Source: Euclidia mi (taxonomy: Eukaryota > Arthropoda > Insecta > Lepidoptera > Erebidae). Taken from it: 64,000 nucleotides of DNA. Position numbers and translations under genes: made by a program. The stretch is taken from positions 71,013,688 to 71,077,687 of the forward strand of contig OX123196.2 in NCBI GenBank assembly GCA_944739405.2, read 5' to 3'. This document shows, in pieces, positions 11,398 through 21,529 of the stretch. The notes below the pieces were generated by a model, which was not told the origin of the DNA, did not search any database, and was given only the letters and a program-made list of their open reading frames with translations. Position 1 is the first letter of the stretch. Each line of letters starts with the position of its first letter.

Positions 11398-11504
11398 GTT
11401 GTAACTGTTCGTCGATCGGTTCGGAGAGCAACGTGTGTGACATCCGCACGGGGCAGTGCCGCTGTCGGCAACACGCTACAGGACGCGCCTGTGACACATG
11501 CGAG
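11398..11504 (+). CDS. laminin subunit alpha, exon 1 of 8 in window (LE module)
   Basis: The gene product is a secreted basement-membrane glycoprotein chain that assembles with laminin beta and gamma chains. This exon encodes 35 residues beginning CNCSSIGSESNVCDIRTGQC and ending GRACDTCE, the typical N-terminal half of a laminin-type EGF module (C-x-C, CDxxTGQCxC, CDxC). It is bounded by a TTGTTACAG acceptor and a GAG/GTAAGA donor. It starts in phase 1, needing one base from an upstream exon outside the window, and ends in phase 0, which agrees with the next exon 19 kb downstream. The joined reading gives ...CDTCE-EGYWGLQ, with the spacing of an LE module. It could belong to either insect alpha chain (LanA or wing blister type). 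Confidence 0.88.
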
Positions 11505-11547
11505 GTAAGAACTAAATACCTATAGGTATATTACGTACTTCGTAAAT

Positions 11548-11795
11548 TATATCATCATCATCATCAGCCTTTAACAGTCCACTGCTGGACTAGGCCTTTC
11601 CTTTGAAAGGAGGAATTGGCCTACTATACCACGCAGGCCAAACGGGTTGGTATAGGGTTTGTTGCAAGTTTTCCTTCACTTACAGCGCTGTTCTCTGCAT
11701 AATATGCTCCCTCTGTCGGCTCTTACGACACCCATGGGATGATATGGGGTGGTGACAATCCGTATTCTTAATCCGTCACCACACGGACAGAAAAA
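11548..11795 (-). repeat. interspersed repeat family A, copy 3
   Basis: Reverse-complement copy of the 517-755 repeat. Its (ATC)n tail is at 11550-11562 and its CCGTCACCACAC head is at the right end. It lies just inside the intron after the first laminin exon. Confidence 0.85.
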
Positions 11796-12134
11796 GAACT
11801 AAATACCTATAGGTATATTACGTACTTCGTATATTATCTACCTAAAGAAGATTCACACAATCTATTGCTGAAACGATACAATTCCGTTTGTATCGTATTT
11901 AATGTTATGTCATTTGGTTGGACCAGTGAGCGGACCTCGGGCTAGTGTAAACCTTGATAATCCAACCCTGGATGCAACCAGGATAACGCTAGGGAGATGA
12001 TGATACAATAATCCGTTTGGTAGTTTTAAGCTTGTCGCGTTCGTATGAACGTAAATATGCATGTCCGTATAGACATAGTGCTGTGGGCCATCTTTTTTAT
12101 AATATCTATTGATACATTGTGAAAGATGTCTTTA

Positions 12135-12385
12135 GACTGCCTTCGTGGTCCAGTGGATAGCGTATGCGACTGCTGATCGAAGGTCCCGGGTTCGAATCCT
12201 GGGCTGGGCAAAAGAGTTACTGGGTTTTTCCGAATTCTCAGTAGCAGCACGGAGTCTGGTGATGAGCCCGGTAACGGCAATAGGCTCGCCCTCTATTACG
12301 TTGGACCTAAAAATTCATGGCGAAATGTGGGTGTTATATTACACCTCTGCCTACCCCTTCGGAGATACAGGTGTGAGTCTATAAA
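12135..12385 (+). mobile_element. SINE (family B), complete copy
   Basis: The tRNA-like head CGTGGTCCAGTGGATAGCG and B box GGTTCGAATCCTGG are followed by CTCAGTAGCAGCACGGAGTC and CTGCCTACCCCTTCGGAGAT. It ends in an (AAATA)n-like tail and not the usual (TATG)n. Confidence 0.85.
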
Positions 12386-13020
12386 TAAAATAAATAAATG
12401 TCTTTACCAAAAACAGATCGTTCTTAAATCGATGTTCATCTAATAGCATTATATTTAAGTAGATATACTAAGTTATAGCAATCCGCTATTAACGATCTTA
12501 TTACGTATATATGTAGACAACTTACTCGAAACTCCAACAACGCCTACAAATGTAAGTTATTGATATTAAATTTAATTTTACATTTAACTGTCGACGGGTC
12601 TCAAAGGCCAGAATCCATTTACATTCGTTATGGCTAGCCGTGAAGTGGTATTACGGCTCGCACTTTGTATTGGTATTCAAATATCATTAGAAATGTCCAA
12701 CTGACATTTTCTTCTAATAAAAGCTTAACGACTGGGGAAATAGAACGGAATATTTTAAGTTAATTTATTTGTGCAGAGCCGGTGTTGGGTAGGAAAGTTA
12801 ATAATAACAGAAACATAAATAGTACGTAATAATCATGAGCCCTATATTTTGACAACACATTAAACAATTAGCTTTTAAATTTGACGTTCATAACCGTCAC
12901 AAGTGACCTAAAGGAATATTTATGCTCTTGACTTTGATACGCTCATGTATTCTCCATTTAAGAAGAGCCTCCTATGGCAACAAGGTAAACATATGTGAGG
13001 CTTAATGCATACAGACACAG
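12386..13020. other. gene-free stretch with a LINE tail scrap
   Basis: TTTGACGTTCATAACCGTCA at 12881-12900 is the 3'-end motif of a LINE family also seen at 13968-14020, 21190-21245 and 29983-30045. The rest is AT-rich and unassigned. Confidence 0.5.
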
Positions 13021-13024
13021 ATTG

Positions 13025-13110
13025 ACGCTATAGATGACCGGTTGGCGCCGCGGGAGTGTAAGCGACTGCTACACCGAAGGTCGCGGGTTCAATTCCCGCT
13101 CAAGTCAAAC
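13025..13110 (+). repeat. tRNA-derived SINE head
   Basis: GACCGGTTGGCGCCGCGGGA, GTGTAAGCGACTGCTACACC and a B-box-like GGGTTCAATTCCCGC followed by CTCAAGTCAAA. The inverted copy at 24567-24645 matches it closely. Confidence 0.6.
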
Positions 13111-13967
13111 ATTTGTACAGTACAGCCACGGATGAGCCGCAGCAGGTGTAGGACTATTGCTACTTGTATGGAAATTAATTACTTTGGGCTATTGTGATGG
13201 GTGTTCAATGGATAACTGAATTTGGAAACTATGGATGAAAATCGGCGTCTTATTATTATTATTGAAACCTCGAACTCGAACCTCGAACCCCTTTTGTACT
13301 TTCTCGTGGCTTAAGGCAAAAGTGCCGCACATGATACTTTACTTTACTATAACTACTACTAATTGATAAAATGGGGTCTCATACTTATTTTATAAGCAGT
13401 ATTTAAAGTTGTTACATCGTTTATTATTTATAATACAATCCTGTAATTTCTAGACCTCTCTTAGTACATGTCAACTGTCAAATTATCCCGGCCGTATAAT
13501 ATCGTCAAATTATATCTTGCATAAACAACAAGCAAAGCAACCTGAAATAATATTAATAAACATTAATAAGCTGACTTCCATTGAACAGACAGCAAAACTA
13601 TTTGGTGTCTGTCTTCAATGAAACCAGAAAACCGGCTGTCGGGGATATTGAATCTGTATTTACAAGATGTCAGTATAAATTATTAGAGGACGGATTTAGT
13701 TAGCAATAATAATTAATATTTAACACCCATTCTAAGAGTCTAGAATGATTGGTTACCATACAAGATGTAATAGCTCTACACCTACTGCAGCTAATTTCCG
13801 ACTGCACTTTATAGTTCCTCACGTAAATTATTTAATTAATTAATTTAGGGTTTAAAGTCCTATGTTTTATCGACGTTTCGACCGTCTTTCCTCGGCCGTG
13901 GTCGCGGAGGGACCACGATGAACGTGTCACTAACTGAAAATGTAGAATATTAATTTATTTATTTATA

Positions 13968-14020
13968 AATTTGACGTTCATAAGCGTCACGCGGTGACCT
14001 AACTGAATGAACGATTAAGA
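13968..14020 (+). repeat. LINE 3'-tail fragment
   Basis: AATTTGACGTTCATAAGCGT followed by CACGCGGTGACCTAACTGAA. It is shared with 12880-12925, 29983-30045 and (inverted) 21190-21245. It probably marks severely 5'-truncated insertions of one LINE family. Confidence 0.55.
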
Positions 14021-14620
14021 TTTAATTCGATATTAGCCAGGATCACTGACCATTAGACTAACCAGTCATGAATAGCTCAGAGAATATGGATCTAAAGCAA
14101 TAGTATATCTTCTGTTGCGTTTTGTTCGGTGAATGAGTGTGCTGGTGGCCGTCTCCCCTTTTCCTTCTCCCTCATTCTGCTCCTCTTCATATTTATTTTC
14201 ACATCACTTCTGACTTGCCTGGTGTTGCTTGTGTTCATGGGCTGCAGTAATCGCCTACCATCAGGCGTTACGTCTGCTCGCTAAAAATAAAGCTTTCCAT
14301 AATATATATGCTTCGTAAATATGTCATTTTGTTCCGCTCTAGTCCGGCCCTGGGTCGCCAATAATTGGCTTCTGCAATATCGGCGTAATACCGCGGTTAC
14401 AATTAAATGTCATTCGGAAACGCGGGGTATTCGCGGATTTGGGACGCGGCCGTCATACCGGCTGGCAAATCTCTAAAACAACGTAACAAACGGGAATTTG
14501 GGCGGTCAACTAACGCCTTTACTGTGCCAAGTTGTCACACCGGGCGGTGGGACAAGATTGTGTGAATACGTGTGGTTCATACATACATAAGCAGAAAACA
14601 TTATGCATTTTTGTGTCTAA

Positions 14621-14828
14621 ACTAGAGGACGCCAGCAGCTACGCCGGCATTTTTTTTAAATTTACCCGTTTTGGCTGATCCCGTGGGAATTTCGGGAAAT
14701 TCTTCTTAGTGCACCCCTACGGTCCCCAAGGAACATACATGCCAAATTTCAGCTCCCTGCGCCCAATAGTTTCGGCTGTAGCGTGTCTGTCAGTCAGTCA
14801 GTAACGCAAGGATTTTATATATTAAGAT
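14621..14828 (+). mobile_element. Helitron-like repeat family 3, copy 1
   Basis: Starts ACTAGAGGACGCCAGCAGCT, passes through TACCCGTTTTGGCTGATCCC and GTGCACCCCTACGGTCCCCA, and ends in TCAGTCAGTCAGTAACGCAA and TTATATATTAAGA. A second copy in the same orientation lies only 350 bases downstream. Confidence 0.65.
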
Positions 14829-14967
14829 AATGTTTGGGTTAAATAAGCATCACATATTATACTAGATTGATAGACCGTATCAGCCGAATGTCAAGCACAG
14901 CACAGGTTATTTAGGAGCGCCGCAAAATTTGTTCACTCACAAAGTCGAGAGCGTTTATACATAGGTA

Positions 14968-15177
14968 TACTAGAGGATGCCCGCGGTTACACCCGCGTTA
15001 TTTAAGGCTACTGCTCCGCTCCCGTCGCTCATAGCGTGATGTGTGATATAGCCTATAGCTTTCCTCGATAAATGTGCTATCTAACACTGAAATAATTTTT
15101 CAAATCGAACTAGTAGTTCCTGAGATTAGCGCGTTCAACCAAACAAACAAACAAACACTTTAGCTTTATATATTAGT
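14968..15177 (+). mobile_element. Helitron-like repeat family 1
   Basis: Begins ACTAGAGGATGCCCGCGGTT ACACCCGCG and ends in (CAAA)n and CTTTATATATTAGTA. It is the inverse of the copies at 3648-3850, 24232-24405 and 48414-48560, and sits exactly between the two family-3 copies. Confidence 0.65.
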
Positions 15178-15382
15178 ACTAGAGGACGCCAGCAGCTACG
15201 CCTGCATTTTTTTTAAATTTACCCGTTTTGGCCGATCCCGTGGGTATTTCGGGTAATCCCTTCTTAGTGCACCCCTACGGTCCCCAAGGAACATACATGC
15301 CCAGCTTCCTGCGCTCAATAGTTTCGGCTGTAGCGTGTCTGTCAGTCAGTCAGTAACGCAAGGATTTTAATATATTAAGATT
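15178..15382 (+). mobile_element. Helitron-like repeat family 3, copy 2
   Basis: Nearly identical to 14621-14828 from ACTAGAGGACGCCAGCAGCT through TCAGTCAGTCAGTAACGCAA. A short internal deletion removes the middle ATTTCAGCTCC part. Confidence 0.65.
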
Positions 15383-15778
15383 AATAAGATTATATGTTTC
15401 CCTTAAATAACACATTCTCGCCGAGGTCGAATCCCTATCCGGTCTTCCGCAGTCCACTGTTGGGCAAAGGCCCCTTTTAATTTGCGTCAAAATAGCATTG
15501 TGAATCAATAGTGAGATTTTGTCTGCTATGCCACGCTGGCCAGAAGGGTTAGTATAAGGCATAGATAATAGTCTAATAGAAATTGTATGTAATCTGTAGT
15601 ATAGGGGTCAATGTCGAGTTTCCCCTCTCTTCAAAGATACTGTTTTCTTCGTGTTTTCTCCTTAGCTGCCTCTTACGACATCCCACGTAACAAAATATCA
15701 TAATGAATGTATTCTAAAACCGTTAGTAAACGGATCCCTAGTTTAGAATAAAGCTAATCTCTGTTTTGAGTCTGATGT

Positions 15779-16399
15779 CTAGTTTACACTCTCGCGCGAG
15801 CGGCGAGGCGAGCGTCGAGGTGCGCGAGTGTAAACGCTCGCTCGTGGCTCGCCTCGTAGCTCGCCTCGCCACTCGTGGCGCTCGCGTCGGAGGCGGTTTT
15901 TTAGGCACGAGTCAAAGGGCCTCGCGAGGGACGCGAGCGTTGTGTTTACACTTGCGCTCTCGTTTCAGTTTGTTTACGGCGCCCTTCCGTGCAGGTTGTG
16001 TTCTTCGATTTCAATTAAAAATGGACTGGTTCCAAAAAGAAACGCTGCAGTTCTTGGAACTCTATCAGGCCGAGCGAATAATTTAGGATCCAAAAAATAA
16101 GATGCATAAAAATACCCAAAAAGTAAATGATGCGTGCCAAAGATTTTCTGAGGTTATGTGCAGACCGCTAGCAGAGTTCTGTGCAAAGTAAAAAAAAAAT
16201 CTTTTTAAGATGGTCAAGAATCGCTAAAAACTTGTTAAGGCTAGAGCTAATGCCGCTATTACTTGGACGTCTTCCATCGTTGCTGGCTCAACGCAAACTG
16301 AACGCATCGCGAGAGTGTAAACAGGCACTCGCTAGCTCGCAACAACGCGAGCTGCGAGGCGAGGTACGAGGCGAGACGCGAGGCGAGAGTGTAAACTAG
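15779..16399 (+). mobile_element. DNA transposon remnant with a MADF-domain fragment (PIF/Harbinger-like)
   Basis: Inverted ends CTAGTTTACACTCTCGC (left) and GCGAGAGTGTAAACTAG (right) bound 621 bases. Next to each end is a GC-rich, CGAG/CTCG-iterated subterminal region. From 16021, inside the element, a frame reads MDWFQKETLQFLELYQAERI I-stop-DPKNKMHKNTQKVNDA. This matches the start of a MADF DNA-binding domain, in which a Trp normally sits where TAG now stands. MADF proteins accompany PIF/Harbinger transposases in many insects. No TSD could be settled, so the superfamily is inferred from the cargo. Confidence 0.65.
16021..16160 (+). pseudogene. MADF-domain protein fragment, interrupted by a nonsense codon
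   Basis: The coding part begins at an ATG. FLELYQAERII is followed by TAG in place of the usual Trp, then DPKNKMHKNTQKVNDACQRF in the same frame. These are conserved MADF (Myb/SANT-like) positions. The remainder of the domain has decayed. It sits inside the TIR-bounded element at 15779-16399. Confidence 0.65.
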
Positions 16400-16734
16400 G
16401 TATGACTGTTGTTGGAGGCGAGATGCCAATAAAAAAAAACTCATCAAAACAAATCACGCAGATTGCTGTCCTACAGATCAAGGCACATCAGTTCTAATTG
16501 CTTAAGTAATTGATTCCTTTTCGCATGCTCCGTTGGACCACTATTTCCCATCGAGTTAATCAAATAACCCTGCAGTTGTAGCGACGTTGAGAGATAGTAA
16601 ACATATGCGCTAATCTTATGCCACAGCTTCAACCAGTAGCCGTAAATCTTTATACTCTTTATTATTCAAGAGCACTTAGCCTGGTCTAACCAGTTATTAC
16701 GACCAATAGAATATGCGGTGTCACTGTCTGCAAA

Positions 16735-16975
16735 CAGTACCGGTAGTCTAATGGAGAGACGATCAGATTGCTACTCAGGGGGTTTCGGGTTCAAATCCAA
16801 GGCCCACACTAAAGACTTTTCGAAGTAATGAGCGTATTAAGGCACATTGTCCGAAATAAGGCCGTCAAAGTGAGGGCCGCCATGTCACATTGCTTAACCA
16901 GCAATTGGGGATGGTGGCCTTCACAATAGCACTTCACTGTCAGCAGGCAGCGTGAAGTCAATTTGAAAGGTTTTT
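16735..16975 (+). repeat. tRNA-headed SINE-like repeat
   Basis: GTCTAATGGAGAGACGATCA and a B-box-like GGGTTCAAATCCAAGG head a body containing GGCACATTGTCCGAAATAAG and ATGTCACATTGCTTAACCAG. It is followed by an A/T-rich run at 16968-16995. Only one copy of this type is visible. Confidence 0.45.
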
Positions 16976-17004
16976 TTAATTAAAAAAAAAGAGAAAGAAA
17001 GCTC

Positions 17005-17350
17005 GTCATCAAATCCTGTACCAACCCGTCTGGCTAGAATGGGAGGTATAGTGGTAAAATTATTTTTATTGACTCACAGTACTATCGTAAAAGTAATTAG
17101 GAGAGTTTTAATTCCATCAGTCTCCGAAAGGTTGTACAGAGAGTTATGAAGTACTCATTATCGCTTGCTGAACTGTGAAGGAAAACATCGTGAGGAATCC
17201 TGCATGTTTGAGAGATCTCCATAATGTTTTCGAAAGGCTTGTGAAGTCTGCCAACGCGCTTGTCCAGCGTAGTGAACTACGGCCTACACCTCATAGTGAG
17301 AGGAGGCCCGTGCTCAGTGGGACAGTTTCTATACGGGGCTGATGGTGAAG
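17005..17350 (+). repeat. SINE-like repeat (GGGCTGATGGTGA tail)
   Basis: It contains AAGGAAAACATCGTGAGGAA, TCTGCCAACGCGCTTGTCCA and CCGTGCTCAGTGGGACAGTT, ending TACGGGGCTGATGGTGA. Relatives, more decayed, are at 29545-29830 (inverted) and 48930-49115. The blocks are typical of an abundant lepidopteran retroposon. Confidence 0.5.
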
Positions 17351-17468
17351 ATTTCTTTTTGTGGGGATAGAAATCATAGCACTGAGCGCAGCGTCAAACG
17401 GCGATTCAACCATTTAAATCACTACGCCACGTACATTACAACTGCCTCCGAAACCTAATAACGCAGCC

Positions 17469-18432
17469 TAGTGATGTGCCGAGTCGGCTATTTTTGGTAT
17501 TCGAATGTTTTGGTATTCGTTAAGAAAAGAATCGAATTAGAATTCGAGTCGAAGTACTCGAAGAGGTATTCGAATACCTGCTTCAGATACTCGAATACTC
17601 TTTGAACCCAACTTTGTAGTTTGTTTTTAACGACAAATCCTAGTATTTCCTCACAAATCATGTATGTTCGTAGGTTCCCTAAGAAAGTATATTAGGCATG
17701 TAAATAATAACAGATGTATATATATTTAATGAATAAATTGTTTAATCAGTCTTTTGTTTAACAAGTCACTACATCTATAATAACATCTTATTAAACATTA
17801 AAATATCTAACACGATGCAAATATCATCTTTGCGTAGAGACGGAAATCTCGACATCAAACCCTATACGACTGCCTCGTTGGTCTCGCGGCATAAATGTGC
17901 GCGTGGGATCGGGAGGTCCCGGGTACGATTCCTGGGTCGGGCAGTGTTATTGGGTTTTTCTGTCACAAAATTCTCAGTAGCAGCACGGAGTCTGGAAATG
18001 TGCCCGGTACGGCAATAGGCTCGCCCCTTATTACGTGGGACTAAAGTATATCTGGCGAAAAGTGGGTGTAGAAATACACCTCTGCCTACCCCTTCGGGGA
18101 TAAAAGGCGTGACGATATGTATGTATGTATGTATCTAACTGACCGTCCGGGTAGGAAATGTAAACACGTTCGAACTTGCAACGATACAACACTTCGTGTC
18201 AAGTCAATCGTGTCGTGCATAACTTACTTGTGGCCATTCAAAATTCGACTGTACGTTTGGACCTATAAGGTTGCTATTAGAATCCACGGCTTAGTATTCG
18301 AATACTTTAAGTACTCGAAATCTGTATTCGAGTGCTGGGGATCCGAATACTGTATTTGATATACTCGAGTACACGAATACTTGCTAGGTATTCGAGTCAG
18401 TACTCGAGTCAGCCTGACTCGGCACATCTCTA
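17469..18432. mobile_element. hAT-like MITE with 8-bp target duplication
   Basis: Left end TAGTGATGTGCCGAGTC and right end GACTCGGCACATCTCTA form inverted repeats with one mismatch (TAG-T/A-GATG). The flanks are the same 8 bases, ACGCAGCC, at 17461-17468 and 18433-18440. An 8-bp duplication plus ends of the form (C/T)AGNGATG is characteristic of hAT elements. The interior has many iterated GTATTCGA / TACTCGA motifs at both ends and no transposase. A family-B SINE is nested at 17811-18133. Confidence 0.85.
17811..18133 (+). mobile_element. SINE (family B) nested in the hAT-like MITE
   Basis: CACGATGCAAATATCATCTT, CATCAAACCCTATACGACTG, a tRNA-like head with B box (one substitution, GGTACGATTCC), CTCAGTAGCAGCACGGAGTC, CTGCCTACCCCTTCGGGGAT and a (TATG)4 tail. 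It interrupts the MITE and so inserted later. Confidence 0.85.
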
Positions 18433-18911
18433 ACGCAGCCCATTCGCGACCTTACATCAACTGCCAACATAAGCTGACCGGTATTTACACGACAACCCTG
18501 CATAATTGCAGTTCAAACTACACAAGCCTTTAAATAACCTATTGCAAGTTAATAAAGTTGTTACCAATCGTGTTTATTATAAAACTGTTAAAGCAGTTTA
18601 AATTTATTAATAATCGATTTTAAACTCAGCGCCGTCCTTGTGACCTGACATCAGTCCCTCCGCGACCACAACCGTTGCAAGCCGGTAGAAACGTAGGAGA
18701 ATAACAGAGGTACTTATGCCTTGAAATAAATACATTATCGCGACTAAGACCCTCTAAATAATATTGTATGATAAATTTATTAAATCCCTTTTATTTCCAC
18801 CTTGTTTTTTATGCCCTTCGTCTTCGTCTGGTATAAAAATAAACGCTTTTTCTTTCTTTCAATTTACTGCAGGATAATCTACATAAGCTATATATGTATT
18901 ATTTATGTTAA

Positions 18912-19080
18912 ACTAGAAGATGCCCGCGGCCACGTTTGCACATTTTATTTTAATTTAACCGCTTCCCTGTCCCGTGGGAGTTTCGATGAATCCTTTGCAC
19001 CCCTGACATGCCAAAAATGCTTCAGCTTCTTGCACCTATTAGTCGTTTTTCATACAAGGTACAGCGCAGAGCAAATGTGA
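18912..19080 (+). mobile_element. Helitron-like repeat family 3, decayed
   Basis: ACTAGAAGATGCCCGCGGCC followed by ACCGCTTCCCTGTCCCGTGG and CACCCCTGACATGCC, a degraded version of the 14621-14828 layout. Confidence 0.4.
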
Positions 19081-19565
19081 GCTGTTTCATCTTAGCAAAC
19101 TGCTATATTGAAACGGATTTTGATTTAAGGTTTACAGTTATAACATAGACCATCCATGGTCTGGGCATTTTACCATAGTTTGAGTAAACCTCGACATAAT
19201 AAAACGCCGCAATAATAATAAGGAAGTTTCCTGCAAGTGAAATAAATTATACAAATATTTTTATCTAGTGAAATATGTCAAAATACTGGTAGTTTCATTC
19301 ATAAATTAATGTTAAAACTTTATTTAACATTTTTATCGACAATTTATTGATAATAAGTATTCTATTTGAGAGCAAAAAACTATGACGTCACTAGGTTTTA
19401 TTTCATACAAAAGCCGTAGCAAAGGTCGTTTTTGACATATTTCATTAAAAGTGCTTGATTTGACTAGTTGGAAACAACCCTATTCCACTGCGTTAACGTA
19501 TTTTCGTCGTCTTGGAGCCTGGGGTCTGCTTACTAGTCTAATCAGGTTAATTTTTATTTATTATA
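19081..19565. other. gene-free stretch
   Basis: AT-rich intron sequence without recognisable repeats, except a short GTCTGCTTACTAGTCTAATC scrap at 19525-19544 shared with 19918-19940. Confidence 0.4.
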
Positions 19566-19690
19566 GTCTCATGCATGTATCCCCGAAGGGGTAGGCATAG
19601 GTGTAATACTACACCCACATTTCGCCATGAATATTTAGGTCCCACGTAATAGGGGGCGAGCCTATTGCCGTTACCGGCCACATCACCAGA
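19566..19690 (-). mobile_element. SINE (family B) 3' half
   Basis: Reads on the minus strand through TCTGGTGATGTGGCCGGTAA, CGCCCCCTATTACGTGGGAC and CTATGCCTACCCCTTCGGGG. It breaks off at 19690, where other sequence begins. Confidence 0.7.
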
Positions 19691-19857
19691 CTTCGCTTGC
19701 GCTGCCAAGTGCGGGTTGGCAGACTTCTTATGTCTTTCAAGAACAACATGGAGGAGTTACAGATATGTAGATTTTCCCTTACCGCTTGGTAAGCTATAGG
19801 TAGCAATAATTAAGTACGCACATCATTGTCGCCCTAGCTAGCGCAGGGTCAGCGCAG

Positions 19858-19920
19858 GACCACGGGATGCAACCGAGATAACGCTAGGGCAAAGCGTTAT
19901 CTCGGTTGCATCCCGTGGTC
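19858..19920. repeat. 28-bp perfect hairpin stem (loop 7)
   Basis: GACCACGGGATGCAACCGAG ATAACGCT (19858-19885) is exactly reverse-complemented at 19893-19920. The outer stem could continue past a one-base bulge. The stem sequence is related to the ATGCAACCAGGATAACGCTA repeat scrap at 11974-11993. Confidence 0.85.
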
Positions 19921-20250
19921 TGCTTACTAGTCAAACTGGATTTGGCTGAAACATTGCCACAGAGCGACTGCATGCCTGACCTCTGCAACCCAAAGAGATA
20001 GTGATATTCCATGGTTAAGACTAGTGTCAGTTTATTCAGAGGTACTGACTCCCTATAACGACTGTCATAGATGTTCATTGCAGCCGGGACCAACGGCTTA
20101 ACGTGCTCTCGGAGGCACATCGCAAGCGATAAATAACAATTCAATACACTCATAACTCCGAAAAGTCAGTGGTGCGTGCCGTGGATTCGAATCCGATACC
20201 CTCCGCATGGCAGTCTGTTGGTATATCCACTAGGCTATCGCTGCCAATTA
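19921..20250 (-). repeat. decayed SINE-like repeat
   Basis: GTCTGCTTACTAGTCAAACT, CATTGCCACAGAGCGACTGC and CAGTCTGTTGGTATATCCAC recur in altered form at 26332-26640 and 30356-30500. The right end looks like a tRNA-like head on the minus strand (GGTATCGGATTCGAATCC). Confidence 0.45.
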
Positions 20251-21189
20251 AATACGCACTTAACTTCTAAACTTCAGTAGTTTACGCCGAGGCGTGGGTT
20301 TGAATTCGAGATTTTCTTAAACGGAGGCTTTAGTTTTGGCCTGGAATGTATATTTGTCCATATATGTGTTTTAATGATCGTTGTAAAGAGAGTAATATAT
20401 GATCTTAATATAATATAGAATCGTTTTGCGCTACTGAGTGTACTAGATAGGTATTTTTTATTTAATAACAGTCGAAGATTATACCAAATCCCTAAGTCAT
20501 ATTCTATTAGCTACAGTAATTTCAACAAAAAAATATTTTATAGTGCAGATGTCGACATTTGGTACCTACCTACCTAAATCTGTATCCATACATAGAAATA
20601 AAATTGAAGTATCTATCTGAAATTTCAAAATGTCTATGTTTTCAAGTTTATATAATTAGTTACACGATTGAAATTATACCAAGTCATAAACAACTTTATA
20701 AAAAAATTGTCTATCTGTTGGTGATGGTCCGTTACCTGCGATTTGATGAACCATAGATCCTCGCAAACGAACACCACTTTATTCCAAGAATGATACATGA
20801 AGCTATTGAAATTAAAAAACACCCTTCAATAGGGAAGATGGTTGGAATGTTCCTCCAGCTTGGGACCCTGTTATCAGGCTAATGAAACCCAAGAAGGACA
20901 AAGTCACCAGAAGACATCAAGACACAGTGAGCACATTCTGCGTAGATAGTAACACCAATAATTGAAAAATGTTCGGGTACTTTGAGATAACTTTTAAATT
21001 CAAGACAAATAGGTAACACCTCAGTCTGCCGTGACCACGGTTCCTGTAAAGAAACTGAAACGTCGGCTAGTAATATTAAAAAAAAATGTAGTTTTAGATC
21101 ATTCGGTTTAAATGTAAATTAACTAAAACCAATACATCGCGATAGAATCCGTAAACCGTAGTTTGATTTCAAAAGTCAAAAGTAAAAAT
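20251..21189. other. gene-free stretch
   Basis: AT-rich intron sequence. A segment at 20825-20930 (GGTTGGAATGTTCCTCCAGC and on) may be a decayed coding scrap, but I could not place it. Confidence 0.35.
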
Positions 21190-21245
21190 CAATTATTCAT
21201 TTAGACCACAAAGTGACGCTTATGAACGTCAAAATTTAAAGTTAA
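21190..21245 (-). repeat. LINE 3'-tail fragment
   Basis: ACAAAGTGACGCTTATGAAC GTCAAAATTTAAA is the inverted form of the tail motif at 29983-30020 and 13968-14020. Confidence 0.55.
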
Positions 21246-21529
21246 TTACTTAATGCTTCTACATTTACATGTTCTGCCACGTTCGCAATACAATAGGTAG
21301 AACCACGAGAAAGAACGGGCAATAAAACTCGTGGCCACTCTTTTTAACTGCTATTATAATGGTTTTACATGTTATCTTTGTAAGGAGCTGCAACTGTTTC
21401 ACATTGTGAGTTATCTACTAATGCAAAATTTTATAGTTATTGATATCATACTTAAGCAATAGATTATGTTCATTTGGAAATCAATGTGTAACATTCGCGT
21501 AAACTCAAGAAGATACTTACTATCTGTAA

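Noticed and set aside
15781..16020. Arg/Ala-rich ORF 15766-16086 upstream of the MADF fragment
   Set aside because: It is translated mostly from CGAG/CTCG-rich subterminal repeats of the DNA element. Only the MDWFQKET part is meaningful.
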